Shown: positions 1-8,338 of the stretch, in pieces
How the letters are laid out: every line of letters begins with the position of its first letter
How positions within the stretch are numbered: position 1 is the first letter of the stretch
The notes under the pieces: model-generated
What the model was told of the DNA's origin: nothing
What the model saw: only the letters and a program-made list of their open reading frames with translations
Databases searched by the model: none
Position numbers and translations under genes: made by a program
Assembly (NCBI GenBank): GCA_050260775.1
Contig: JBLNCP010000022.1
Location: 62,001-126,000 of the forward strand
From: CALABS01 sp050260775
GTDB taxonomy: Bacteria > Pseudomonadota > Alphaproteobacteria > Rhodospirillales > Magnetospirillaceae
Direction: 5' to 3'
DNA length: 64,000 nucleotides

Positions 1-88
1 TCACCTTGTCCAGGGTGCCCTCGGAGGCCTGTGCCGGAAGGGCGATGAGGGCTGCCAGTCCCATGGCGACCCAAGACTTCGCGGTCAT
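1..88 (-). CDS. N-terminus of an exported protein, possibly an amino-acid ABC transporter binding protein (partial)
   Basis: Only the first 29 codons lie in the window; the gene runs off the left edge. They encode MTAKSWVAMGLAALIALPAQA, a textbook Sec signal peptide with an AQA cleavage site, followed by SEGTLDKV. The start ATG is preceded by a G-rich ribosome site (GGGGGAG). The mature N-terminus '(T)LDKV' resembles the AapJ/general L-amino-acid binding protein family, but eight residues are too few to prove it. A good promoter and a palindrome lie just upstream, divergent from serS. Confidence 0.6.
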   Translation of the reverse strand, partial: MTAKSWVAMGLAALIALPAQASEGTLDKV

Positions 89-113
89 ATGCACTCCCCC
101 CCCAAACGGGCTG

Positions 114-127
114 TTGCCGTGCGGCAA
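114..127. promoter_or_regulatory. Inverted repeat at the predicted transcription start of the left-edge gene
   Basis: TTGCCG-TG-CGGCAA is a perfect palindrome with 6-base arms. It starts immediately downstream of the minus-strand -10 hexamer (128-133), where a repressor would block initiation. It could equally form a short hairpin in the 5' leader of the left-edge gene. It is a candidate operator, inferred from position only. Confidence 0.4.
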
Positions 128-156
128 TTTATAGGCGTCTAAACAGCGAGGATCAA
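128..156 (-). promoter_or_regulatory. Sigma-70-type promoter for the left-edge gene
   Basis: On the minus strand TTGATC (156-151) and TATAAA (133-128) are separated by exactly 17 bases, a near-consensus housekeeping promoter firing toward the exported-protein start at 88. On the plus strand the same region has only a possible -10 (TACAAT, 166-171) for serS without a convincing -35. Confidence 0.55.
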
Positions 157-252
157 CTGTCAGGATACAATGGGCCGAGGGCTCGGGGAGGCGTGACAAT
201 TGGTCGCGCGCAGCTTATAAGCCTTGCGTTCCGCGTCTTCCGGAAGGTTTCC

Positions 253-1521
253 ATGCACGATCTGAAGTCGATCCGCGACAACCCGCAGGCCTTCGACGCC
301 GGCCTGGCCCGCCGTGGCCTGGAGCCGCTGTCGGCCCGCATTCTGGATCTCGATACCCGCCGGCGTGCGGCCCAGACCCGCTTCCAGGAGATGCAGGCGC
401 GCCGCAACGAGGCGTCGAAGCAGATCGGCTTGCTGAAGAAGCAGGGGCAGGACGCCACGGCCGTGATGGACGAGGTGGCCAAGCTCAAGGAGGAGATGCC
501 GGCGCTGGAAGAGGCCGACAAGGCGCTGGGCGCCGAGATCGACTCCCTGCTGGCCGCCATCCCGAACCTGCCCGCCGACGACACTCCCGACGGGCCCGAC
601 GAGAGCGCCAACGTCGAGATCCGTCGCTGGGGCACCCCCCGGGACTTCGACTTCCAGCCGCTGGAGCACGATGCGCTCGGCGAAAAGCTCGGCCTCATGG
701 ATTTCGAAGGGGCGGCCAAGCTGTCGGGCGCCCGCTTCGTGGTACTGAAGGGTGGGCTGGCCCGGCTGGAGCGCGCGCTCGCCAATTTCATGCTCGACGT
801 CCAGACCGGCGAGCACGGCTACACCGAATGCAACCCGCCGACCCTGGTCAAGGACGGCGCCCTGTTCGGCACCGGACAGTTGCCGAAATTCGGCGACGAT
901 CTGTTCAAGACCTCGACCGGGCACTGGCTGATCCCCACCGCCGAGGTCCCGCTGACCAATCTGGTCGCCGACGAGATCCTGGACGAAACGAAGCTGCCGG
1001 TCCGCATGACGGCGCTCACGCCCTGCTATCGCTCCGAGGCCGGCGCGGCAGGCAAGGACACTCGCGGCATGATCCGCCAGCATCAGTTCTGGAAGGTCGA
1101 GATGGTGTCGATCGCCCATCCCGACCATTCCGACGCCGAGCACGAGCGCATGACCGGCTGCGCCGAGACCATCCTGCAGCGCCTGGGGCTGCCCTACCGC
1201 ACCGTGGTGCTGTGCACCGGCGACATGGGCTTCTCGGCGCGCAAGACCTACGACATCGAGGTGTGGCTGCCGGGGCAGGGGCGTTATCGCGAGATCTCGT
1301 CGTGCTCCAATTGCGGGGACTTCCAGGCCCGGCGGATGAAGGCGCGCTTCCGTCCCGAGGGCGAGAAGGGGACGCGCTTCGTCCACACCCTGAACGGTTC
1401 CGGGCTGGCCGTGGGCCGCACCCTGATCGCCGTGCTGGAGAACTACCAGCAGGCCGACGGGTCCATCGCCATTCCCGAGGCGCTCAAGCCCTACATGGGC
1501 GGACTGGACGTGATCCGCTGA
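253..1521 (+). CDS. serS: Serine--tRNA ligase
   Basis: This 422-residue class II aminoacyl-tRNA synthetase charges tRNA-Ser (and tRNA-Sec where present) in the cytoplasm. Residues ~1-110 form the long antiparallel coiled-coil arm (MHDLKSIRDNPQAFDAG, then an R/K/E-rich heptad region). The catalytic core shows the family motifs TSTGHWLIPTAEVPLTN, PCYRSEAGAAGKDTRG and GSGLAVGRTLIAVLEN. The open frame extends upstream to 193, but the ATG at 253 matches the usual family N-terminus. The stop TGA overlaps the surE start (TGATG), so the two are translationally coupled. Confidence 0.97.
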   Translation: MHDLKSIRDNPQAFDAGLARRGLEPLSARILDLDTRRRAAQTRFQEMQARRNEASKQIGLLKKQGQDATAVMDEVAKLKEEMPALEEADKALGAEIDSLLAAIPNLPADDTPDGPDESANVEIRRWGTPRDFDFQPLEHDALGEKLGLMDFEGAAKLSGARFVVLKGGLARLERALANFMLDVQTGEHGYTECNPPTLVKDGALFGTGQLPKFGDDLFKTSTGHWLIPTAEVPLTNLVADEILDETKLPVRMTALTPCYRSEAGAAGKDTRGMIRQHQFWKVEMVSIAHPDHSDAEHERMTGCAETILQRLGLPYRTVVLCTGDMGFSARKTYDIEVWLPGQGRYREISSCSNCGDFQARRMKARFRPEGEKGTRFVHTLNGSGLAVGRTLIAVLENYQQADGSIAIPEALKPYMGGLDVIR

Positions 1522-2303
1522 TGTTCCCGCCGATTCTCGACCTGTCGGAAGCGCGGATTCTCGTTTCCAACGACGACGGCATCAACGCCCCCGGCATCAA
1601 GGTGCTGGAAAAGGTCGCGCGGTCGATCTCCAAGGACGTCTGGGTGGTGGCGCCCGAGACCGAGCAGTCGGCGGCGGGCCATTCGCTGACCATCCGCCGC
1701 CCCCTGCGGGTGCGGCAGGTGTCGCGTCGCCGCTATGCCGTCGATGGCACGCCGACCGACGCGGTGCTGCTGGGCATCAACCACGTGCTCAAGGACAAGC
1801 GGCCGACCCTGGTGCTGTCCGGCGTCAACCGCGGCGGCAACCTCGGCGAGGATGTCACCTACAGCGGCACCGTCGCCGCCGCCATGGAGGCGGTGATCCT
1901 CGGCATCCCGGCCATCGCGTTCAGCCAGTACTACGGTCCCGACAACCCGGTGCGCTGGTCCACCGCCGAACACTGGGCCCCCGAGATCATCCGGCGGGTG
2001 ACCAAGGTCGGCTGGGGCCGTAACGTGCTCATCAACGTCAACTTCCCCGACGTGGCGCAGGCCCATGTCACCGGCATCGAGGTGACGCGGCAGGGCAAGC
2101 GCAAGATCGGCGACGAGTTGTCCGAGCGCTTGGATCCGCGCGGGGAGCCCTATATCTGGATCGGGGCCCAGCGCGCCGAGGACCGCTCGATGCCGGGGAC
2201 CGACATCGAGGCGGTGTGCCGGGGCGCCGTCGCCGTGACCCCGCTGTGCGTCGATCTCACCGACCGCGACACCATGCGCGCGCTCGCCACCGTGTTCCCC
2301 TGA
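1521..2303 (+). CDS. surE: 5'/3'-nucleotidase SurE
   Basis: This 260-residue stationary-phase survival nucleotidase dephosphorylates nucleoside 5'- and 3'-monophosphates using a divalent metal. The metal-binding signature ILVSNDDGINAPG lies near residue 15, and the SGVNRGGNLGEDVTYSGTV loop typical of SurE follows. The start overlaps the serS stop by one base. pcm follows after 11 bases, reproducing the common surE-pcm-M23 lipoprotein arrangement. The frame is open far upstream inside serS, but that part has no homology. Confidence 0.95.
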   Translation: MFPPILDLSEARILVSNDDGINAPGIKVLEKVARSISKDVWVVAPETEQSAAGHSLTIRRPLRVRQVSRRRYAVDGTPTDAVLLGINHVLKDKRPTLVLSGVNRGGNLGEDVTYSGTVAAAMEAVILGIPAIAFSQYYGPDNPVRWSTAEHWAPEIIRRVTKVGWGRNVLINVNFPDVAQAHVTGIEVTRQGKRKIGDELSERLDPRGEPYIWIGAQRAEDRSMPGTDIEAVCRGAVAVTPLCVDLTDRDTMRALATVFP

Positions 2304-2314
2304 GGCATCGCACC

Positions 2315-2956
2315 ATGGCCGCCGAGGCCCGCATCATCCGCCTGCTGATGGAGCTGCGCCGCGCCGGGGTCACCGACACCCGGACGCTCGCCGCCATCGA
2401 GAAGGTGCCGCGCGACCTGTTCGTCGCCAATCCCTTCCTCGACCAGGCCTACGAGAACCGCGCCCTGCCCATCGGCTGCGGCCAGACCGTCAGCCAGCCG
2501 CTGGTGGTGGGCCTGATGACCCAGGCGCTGGACGTGACCGACCGCATGAAGGTGCTGGAGATCGGCACCGGCTCGGGCTACCAGGCGGCGGTGCTCGCCC
2601 AGGTGTGCCGGCGTGTCTATACCATCGAGCGCCACAGGCCGCTGCTGCTCGAGGCCGAGGAGCGCTTCAAGAGGCTGCGGATCCACAACATCACCTCCCG
2701 CCTGGGCGACGGATCGCGCGGCTGGCCGGAGCAGGCGCCGTTCGAGCGCATCATGGTCACCGCCGCCGCCCACGACATCCCCCCGACCCTGGTCGACCAG
2801 CTCAAGGAGGGGGGCATCATGGTGTTGCCGGTCGGCGACGCCAACGCGCTGGAGCAGGATTTGGTCAAGGTCACCAAGTCCGCGCATGGACTGGACATCG
2901 ACCATTTGGGGCCGGTGCGCTTCGTGCCGCTGGTCGAAGGCCTGCCGGACGACTAG
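2315..2956 (+). CDS. pcm: Protein-L-isoaspartate O-methyltransferase
   Basis: This 213-residue SAM-dependent enzyme methylates L-isoaspartyl residues and so starts repair of age-damaged proteins. The SAM site is visible as VLEIGTGSGYQAAVLAQ (residues ~78-94), with a GDGSRGWPEQAPFERIMVTAA acidic/aromatic region after it. The ATG at 2315 gives the typical N-terminus; the in-frame extension to 2216 lies inside surE. Co-location with surE is conserved in many proteobacteria. Confidence 0.95.
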   Translation: MAAEARIIRLLMELRRAGVTDTRTLAAIEKVPRDLFVANPFLDQAYENRALPIGCGQTVSQPLVVGLMTQALDVTDRMKVLEIGTGSGYQAAVLAQVCRRVYTIERHRPLLLEAEERFKRLRIHNITSRLGDGSRGWPEQAPFERIMVTAAAHDIPPTLVDQLKEGGIMVLPVGDANALEQDLVKVTKSAHGLDIDHLGPVRFVPLVEGLPDD

Positions 2957-3002
2957 CCCCTCGATGGGTGACACGATTCACCCGTCCGCGTATATTGCCC
3001 GC

Positions 3003-4109
3003 ATGAGGTTCGGGCTACTCCATATTGTGCGGTCTCTGGCGATCCTGGCGGTGGCGGCGGTCGCAGCCTGCGATCCGTCCTGGCAGGGCGGCGCACCCGT
3101 CTCCCGTGGCGCGCCCTCGTCGCAGGGCGCCTGCGGCGCCAGCGTCACCGTCTATCCCGGCGACACCGTGTTCTCGCTGGCGCGGCGCTGCAACGTCACC
3201 GTCCGCGAGGTGATCGAGGCCAACGGCCTGACCCCGCCCTATCAGCTTACGTCCGGCCAGGTGCTGCGCATGCCCGGGGGCGCCGGCGACTACGTCGTGC
3301 AGCGCGGCGATACCCTGATGGGGGTGGCGCGCAAGCTGAAGGTCGATTTCCAGGCGCTGGCGCGCACCAACGGCAAATCGGCGCCCTATACCATCTTCGC
3401 CGGCGAGAGGCTGCGGGTGCCCGGGTCCTATGCCCAGGGGGGAGGGCAGGCCTCCGCCTCGGCGGAAGCGCCCCGCTCGCCGGGCAATACCGGCTCGCTG
3501 GTCATTGCCTCGCCCAACACCGCCGAGGGCCGCCGCCAGCCGGCCGCGCGGCCGGCCCCCCTGCCGCCTGCCGCCACCGAGACCGCCGCGGCCCAGCCCG
3601 CTCCGTCGCCGGCTCCCGAGCCGCGCCATGCCGCCTTCCAGCCGCAGCAGCCCTTGCCGCCCAGCCCGCCGCCGCTGGCCGGTCGCGGCTTCATCTGGCC
3701 GCTCAAGGGCGAGGTGATCGGGGAATACGGCCCATTCGGCAAGGGCCAGCACAACGACGGCATCAATATCGCCGCGCCGCGTGGCACCCCGGTGCGGGCC
3801 GCCGAGAACGGCGTGGTCGCCTACGCCGGCAACGAGCTCAAGGGCTTCGGCAATTTGCTTCTGATCAAACATGCCGACGGCTGGATGACCGCCTATGCGC
3901 ACAATGACCAGCTGATGGTCGGGCGCGGCGACACCGTCAAGCGGGGCCAGCAGATCGCCACCGTCGGCTCCACCGGCAGCGTGACCTCGCCCCAGCTCCA
4001 CTTCGAGGTGCGCAAGGGGACCGAGGCGGTCAACCCCATGGACCACCTGCAGCGCGACCAGGCTCTTGACCAAGGGCAAGGTTCGCCGGTGGCCGACGGC
4101 GCAGTCTAG
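3003..4109 (+). CDS. LysM-LytM (M23-like) lipoprotein, NlpD/DipM type
   Basis: This 368-residue predicted lipoprotein has an N-terminal signal with a lipobox-like end (LAVAAVAAC, Cys at about 21). Two LysM peptidoglycan-binding repeats follow (residues ~45-90 and ~95-140), then a Pro/Ala-rich linker (~150-230) and a LytM/M23 fold (~235-355). The first zinc motif, normally HxGxD, reads NDGIN (residues 251-255), so both metal ligands are replaced; the later YAH and LHFEVR elements remain. This is the pattern of amidase activators such as NlpD and EnvC, which lack endopeptidase activity. The likely role is control of septal peptidoglycan splitting. The name nlpD would fit, but orthology is inferred. 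Confidence 0.85.
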   Translation: MRFGLLHIVRSLAILAVAAVAACDPSWQGGAPVSRGAPSSQGACGASVTVYPGDTVFSLARRCNVTVREVIEANGLTPPYQLTSGQVLRMPGGAGDYVVQRGDTLMGVARKLKVDFQALARTNGKSAPYTIFAGERLRVPGSYAQGGGQASASAEAPRSPGNTGSLVIASPNTAEGRRQPAARPAPLPPAATETAAAQPAPSPAPEPRHAAFQPQQPLPPSPPPLAGRGFIWPLKGEVIGEYGPFGKGQHNDGINIAAPRGTPVRAAENGVVAYAGNELKGFGNLLLIKHADGWMTAYAHNDQLMVGRGDTVKRGQQIATVGSTGSVTSPQLHFEVRKGTEAVNPMDHLQRDQALDQGQGSPVADGAV

Positions 4110-4139
4110 GCGCAACGCAAAGCGTCCCAGAGGTCCTCG

Positions 4140-4256
4140 ATGCTCGACTATCCGCCCGATACGTCCTTCATGATGGGGATCGCCGTCTTCGTGGGCGGCA
4201 CCATCCTGTTCGTCCTGACGCTGGCCGCCACCAAGATGCTGGCCAAGCGGAAGTAG
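4140..4256 (+). CDS. Small single-pass membrane protein (38 aa)
   Basis: The frame encodes 38 residues: a short polar start (MLDYPPDTSF), one hydrophobic helix (residues ~11-32) and a positively charged end (MLAKRK). An AGAGG ribosome site lies five bases before the ATG. It sits 30 bases after the LysM/LytM lipoprotein on the same strand and is probably co-transcribed with it. The basic C-terminus after the helix suggests an N-out/C-in topology. I do not recognise a named family. Confidence 0.6.
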   Translation: MLDYPPDTSFMMGIAVFVGGTILFVLTLAATKMLAKRK

Positions 4257-4358
4257 GCGGTTCCGACTACCGTCCGGGCGTAGCGTCGCGAAGGCCCCGT
4301 TCAGGCGGCACCATGGATCCCGGCTCGCGCCGCGCTTGGCCGGGGTGACTAATCAGAT

Positions 4359-5210
4359 TCAGATCTTCACGCCCAGGCGTCCGGCCAGATCCTGGATGAA
4401 CTGCCAGGCGACGCGGCCCGAGCGGGCGCCGCGCGTCACCGCCCACTCGTTGGCCTGGGCGTGCAGGTCATCGGCGGGCAGGGACAGGCCGTAGGCGTCG
4501 GCATAGCTGTCGATGATGTCGAGATAGACATCTTGGCCGACGTGGTGGAAGCCCAGCCACAGGCCGAAGCGGTCGGACAGCGACACCTTCTCTTCCACCG
4601 CCTCGCCGGGGTTGATGGCGCTGGAGCGCTCGTTCTCGATCATGTCGCGCGCCATCAGGTGGCGGCGGTTCGAGGTGGCGTAGAACACCACGTTGGCCGG
4701 GCGGCCCTCGATGCCGCCTTCCAGCACCGCCTTCAGCGACTTGTAGGCGGCGTCCTGGGTCTCGAACGACAAATCGTCGCAGAACAGCACGCAGCGGCGG
4801 GGGGCGGCGCGCAGCACCTTCAGCAGGCGCGGCAGCGACGGGATGTCCTCGCGATGGATCTCGACCAGGGCCAGGGAGCCGGGAATCTCGGCGTTGACCG
4901 CGGCATGCACGGCCTTGACCAGCGAGCTCTTGCCGGTGCCGCGTGCGCCCCACAGCAGGGCGTTGTTGGCGGGCAGGCCGGCCGCGAAGCGCCGGGTGTT
5001 GTCGAGCAACTGCTCGCGCTGCCGGTCGATGCCCTTGAGCAGGGCGATGTCGACGCGGCTGATCTCGGCGACCGGCTCCAGGCGGTCGGGCTCGGCGTGC
5101 CAGACGAAGCCGTCGGCGGCGGCGAGGTCGGCCGTGGGAGCGGACGCGGGGGCCAGACGCTCGAGGGCGTCGGCGATGCGGGTGAGCAGGGCGTTGGTGT
5201 CCGGGGTCAT
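4359..5210 (-). CDS. AAA ATPase, DUF815 family
   Basis: This 283-residue P-loop ATPase has Walker A GARGTGKSS (following NNALLW), Walker B CVLFCDDLSFE and a sensor-like VVFYATSNRRHLM. This is the architecture of the DUF815 family of predicted AAA+ proteins, whose function is unknown. The ATG at 5210 is chosen; an in-frame TTG at 5231 would add seven residues. It is convergent with the nlpD-like gene and divergent from yajC. Gene position between these two and the Sec operon is common in Rhodospirillales. Confidence 0.88.
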   Translation of the reverse strand: MTPDTNALLTRIADALERLAPASAPTADLAAADGFVWHAEPDRLEPVAEISRVDIALLKGIDRQREQLLDNTRRFAAGLPANNALLWGARGTGKSSLVKAVHAAVNAEIPGSLALVEIHREDIPSLPRLLKVLRAAPRRCVLFCDDLSFETQDAAYKSLKAVLEGGIEGRPANVVFYATSNRRHLMARDMIENERSSAINPGEAVEEKVSLSDRFGLWLGFHHVGQDVYLDIIDSYADAYGLSLPADDLHAQANEWAVTRGARSGRVAWQFIQDLAGRLGVKI

Positions 5211-5274
5211 GGCCGGAAAGGTACTTCCCAACCCCGCCGCTCCGCAAGATACGGGCGTAGGAGGGAGTTAACGT

Positions 5275-5302
5275 TTGCAAGCGGCTCTAACGCCGCTATA
5301 TT
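5275..5302 (+). promoter_or_regulatory. Promoter of the yajC-secDF operon
   Basis: TTGCAA (5275-5280) and TATATT (5297-5302) are separated by 16 bases, 42 bases upstream of the yajC ATG and with no other gene between. Four to five of six bases match in each hexamer, making this one of the clearest housekeeping promoters in the window. Confidence 0.55.
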
Positions 5303-5343
5303 CCGCACACTTTCCGATGGCTACGCCCCAGGAGCATTCGCCG

Positions 5344-5739
5344 ATGTTCGTTTCCCAAGCTTTCGCCCAGGCCGCCGCTCCCGCCGCCGGCGGGCAGGAC
5401 ATGCTGACCTCGTTCCTGCCGCTGATCCTCATCTTCGTCGTCTTCTACTTCCTGCTGATCCGTCCGCAGCAGAAGCGCATGAAGACCCACAAGGAGATGC
5501 TGGGGCAGCTGCGCCGTGGCGACAAGGTGGTGACCTCGGGCGGCATCATCGGCACCGTGCACAAGCTGACCGACGACAACGAAGTGGTGGTCGAGATCGC
5601 CGACAACGTGAAGGTTCGCGTCGTTCGCGCCACCATCCAGGAAGTCCTGACCAAGCCCGCTCCGGTCGCCGCCGGCAAGGACGGCGAGGCGAAGGCCGAG
5701 CCGGCCAAGGTCGAGCCGGAGAAGCCGGCCGAAAAGTAA
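5344..5739 (+). CDS. yajC: Preprotein translocase subunit YajC
   Basis: This 131-residue accessory subunit of the Sec translocon associates with SecDF in the inner membrane. It has a short periplasmic N-terminus, one membrane helix (LPLILIFVVFYFLLI, residues ~23-37) followed by the invariant RPQQKR, then the cytosolic beta domain (GDKVVTSGGIIGTV) and an Ala/Lys/Glu-rich tail. The ATG at 5344 has an AGGAG site (CCAGGAGC) and gives the family-typical start; the frame is open back to 5275. secD follows after 33 bases. Confidence 0.95.
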   Translation: MFVSQAFAQAAAPAAGGQDMLTSFLPLILIFVVFYFLLIRPQQKRMKTHKEMLGQLRRGDKVVTSGGIIGTVHKLTDDNEVVVEIADNVKVRVVRATIQEVLTKPAPVAAGKDGEAKAEPAKVEPEKPAEK

Positions 5740-5772
5740 GTTTCAGTTCCACCCGCTGACGACGGAACCGAC

Positions 5773-7341
5773 ATGCTGCATTTCCCCAAGTGGAAGATCG
5801 CGATGGTGGCGGCGGTGTGCCTGGTGGGCACACTGTTGTCCATTCCCAACCTGCTGCCGCGCGAGACCACCGACCGCCTGCCGTCGTGGATGCAGCCGGT
5901 GAGCCTGGGCCTCGACCTCCAGGGCGGCTCCTACCTGCTGCTCGAAGTCGATACCGGGTACGTCGTCCGCGAGCAGCTGAACTCGCTGGTGGAAGGCATT
6001 CGCAGCGAGCTCCGCAAGGAGAAGGTCAAGTATTCCGACCTCGGCGTGGCCGGGCCCGACAGCGTCAAGGTGCGCGTGATCGACGCGGGTGACCGCGACC
6101 GGGTGCGCGGCCTGCTGCGCAAGCTCGATCCCGAGACCAGCCTCGATTCGGACGCCGAGGGCCTGCTGACGCTGCGCTATTCCGAGCAGGCCTTGACCAA
6201 GCGCATCCAGCAGGCGGTCGAGCAGTCGCAGGAGATCGTGCGTCGCCGTATCGACGAACTCGGCACCCGCGAGCCGTCGATCCAGCGCCAGGGCAAGGAG
6301 CGCATCGTCGTCCAACTCCCGGGCGTGAAGGATCCCGACCGCATCAAGTCGCTGCTCGGCAAGACCGCCAAGCTGACCTTCCACATGGTCGACGACACCA
6401 CGACCCCGGACGAGGCCGCGCGCGGCCGCGTGCCCCCGGGCTCGGTGCTGCTGCCGGCCACCGAGACCGGCCGCGGCCTGCCCAGCCACTACGTGGTCAA
6501 GAAGCGCGTCGAGGTCGGCGGCGACATGCTGACCAACGCCCAGGTCACCTTCCAGGACGGGCGTCCGGTCGTGTCGTTCAAGTTCAATACCCAGGGCGGC
6601 AAGAAGTTCGGCGATACCACCCGTGAGAACGTCGGCAAGATGCTGGCCATCGTGCTCGACGACAAGGTGATCAGCGCGCCGCGCGTCAACGAGCCCATCC
6701 TCGGCGGGTCGGGCATCATCTCCGGCTCGTTCACCTCGGAGCAGGCCAAGGACCTCGCCCTGCTGCTGCGGGCCGGCGCCTTGCCGGCGCCCATGAACGT
6801 GCTGGAGGAGCGCACGGTCGGTCCCGACCTCGGCGCCGATTCCATCCACGCCGGCGCCATCGCCAGCTTCCTCGGCTTGGCGCTGGTGGTGGTGTTCATG
6901 GTGGTGATCTACGGCACGCTGGGCGTGCTGGCCGACGTGGCGCTGGTGGTCAACCTGATCCTGCTGATGGCGCTGCTGTCGGTGCTGGGCGCCACGCTGA
7001 CGCTGCCCGGCATCGCCGGTATCGTGCTGACCATGGGCATGGCCGTCGACGCCAACGTGCTGATCTACGAGCGCGTGCGCGAGGAACTGCACAACGGCCG
7101 CTCGATCCTGTCCGCCGTGCAGTCGGGCTTCGATCGCGCCTTCAACACGATCTTCGACGCCAACCTCACCCACATGATCGCGGCGGCGCTGCTCTACATC
7201 TTCGGAACCGGCCCGATCCGAGGCTTTGCCGTCACCCTGGGGATCGGCATCGCCACCTCGCAGTTCACCGCCATCATGGTTACCCGCCTGCTGGTGAACA
7301 CGTGGATCAAGATGCGCCGACCCAAGGCCTTGCCGCTGTAA
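5773..7341 (+). CDS. secD: Protein translocase subunit SecD
   Basis: This 522-residue inner-membrane protein uses the proton-motive force with SecF to complete export of preproteins through SecYEG. TM1 lies at residues ~10-27, followed by the DLQGG motif (LGLDLQGGSYLLLEVD), a large periplasmic domain (~60-350), and five C-terminal helices with the MGMAVDANVLIYERVREEL region expected of RND-type SecD. The length fits the alphaproteobacterial family. secF starts 11 bases downstream. Confidence 0.97.
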   Translation: MLHFPKWKIAMVAAVCLVGTLLSIPNLLPRETTDRLPSWMQPVSLGLDLQGGSYLLLEVDTGYVVREQLNSLVEGIRSELRKEKVKYSDLGVAGPDSVKVRVIDAGDRDRVRGLLRKLDPETSLDSDAEGLLTLRYSEQALTKRIQQAVEQSQEIVRRRIDELGTREPSIQRQGKERIVVQLPGVKDPDRIKSLLGKTAKLTFHMVDDTTTPDEAARGRVPPGSVLLPATETGRGLPSHYVVKKRVEVGGDMLTNAQVTFQDGRPVVSFKFNTQGGKKFGDTTRENVGKMLAIVLDDKVISAPRVNEPILGGSGIISGSFTSEQAKDLALLLRAGALPAPMNVLEERTVGPDLGADSIHAGAIASFLGLALVVVFMVVIYGTLGVLADVALVVNLILLMALLSVLGATLTLPGIAGIVLTMGMAVDANVLIYERVREELHNGRSILSAVQSGFDRAFNTIFDANLTHMIAAALLYIFGTGPIRGFAVTLGIGIATSQFTAIMVTRLLVNTWIKMRRPKALPL

Positions 7342-7352
7342 GGAATGCCGCG

Positions 7353-8294
7353 ATGAATTTCTATTCCCGCTGGGTCAACACCAAGAAGCCGGATTACGAC
7401 TTCATCCGGCTGCGCATGATCGCGTTCGTGGTCACCGGTCTCCTGGTCGTCGGCTCGATCGCCTCCATGGCGATCAAAGGCTTCAACTTCGGCATCGACT
7501 TCGCCGGCGGCCTGCTCATCGAGGCCCATGCGATCGAGGGCAAGGCCGATATCGGGGCGATGCGCGGCAAGCTCGACCACCTTGGCCTCGGCGAGGTGGC
7601 GCTGCAGGGCTTCGGCACCACCGGCGCCGACGTCATGGTGCGCGTGCAGAAGCAGGCCGGCGACGAGAAGGCGCAGATGGCGGCGCTCGGCCGCGTCAAG
7701 GATGCGCTGGGCACCGGTTTCGAATACCGCCGGGTCGAGATCGTCGGCCCCAAGGTCGGCGAGGAACTCAAGCGCGACGGCGCGTTGGCGGTGGCTCTCG
7801 CCGTGTTGGCCATCGCCGCCTATGTGTGGTTCCGCTTCGAATGGCAATTCGGCGTCGGCGCGCTGATCGCCATCTTCCACGACGTCATCACCACCTTCGG
7901 CCTGTTCTCCATCACCGGGCTCGAATTCAATCTCACCACGGTGGCGGCCATCCTCACCATCGCCGGTTACTCGATCAATGATACGGTGGTTGAGTACGAC
8001 CGGGTTCGCGAGAACCTCCGCAAGTACAAGACCATGAAGCTGTATGACCTGCTGAACCTGTCGGTCAACGAGACCCTGGCCCGCACCATCCTGACGGTGG
8101 CGACGGTGTTCCTGACCGTCATGGCGTTGCTGGTGTTCGGAGGCGAGGTGCTGCGCGGTTTCGCCATCGCCATGCTGTGGGGCCTGGTGATCGGCACCTA
8201 TTCGTCGATCTACGTCGCCATGCCGGTGCTGATCTACTTCAACCTGCGCAGCGGCAAGTTTGCCGAGGACGTGGCGGAAGAGGCGGCTCCCTGA
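7353..8294 (+). CDS. secF: Protein translocase subunit SecF
   Basis: This 313-residue partner of SecD has six predicted membrane helices. The FNFGIDFAGG motif follows TM1 (residues ~35-50), and the conserved IAGYSINDTVVEYDRVREN segment lies in the TM4-TM5 region. The ATG at 7353 (MNFYSRWVN) is preferred over the upstream frame to 7302, which overlaps secD. It closes the yajC-secD-secF operon and is followed by a strong GC hairpin and the Mth938-type gene. Confidence 0.97.
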   Translation: MNFYSRWVNTKKPDYDFIRLRMIAFVVTGLLVVGSIASMAIKGFNFGIDFAGGLLIEAHAIEGKADIGAMRGKLDHLGLGEVALQGFGTTGADVMVRVQKQAGDEKAQMAALGRVKDALGTGFEYRRVEIVGPKVGEELKRDGALAVALAVLAIAAYVWFRFEWQFGVGALIAIFHDVITTFGLFSITGLEFNLTTVAAILTIAGYSINDTVVEYDRVRENLRKYKTMKLYDLLNLSVNETLARTILTVATVFLTVMALLVFGGEVLRGFAIAMLWGLVIGTYSSIYVAMPVLIYFNLRSGKFAEDVAEEAAP

Positions 8295-8308
8295 GCCGCT
8301 CTTGAGGT

Positions 8309-8326
8309 GGGGGGCGTTCGCCCCCC
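8309..8326 (+). terminator. Perfect GC hairpin between secF and the next gene
   Basis: GGGGGGCG-TT-CGCCCCCC forms an 8-bp all-GC stem with a two-base loop, 14 bases after the secF stop and 12 bases before the next start. No U-tract follows (CATATGG), so it is more likely an attenuator or mRNA-stability hairpin than a full intrinsic terminator. Confidence 0.45.
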
Positions 8327-8338
8327 ATATGGTGGACC

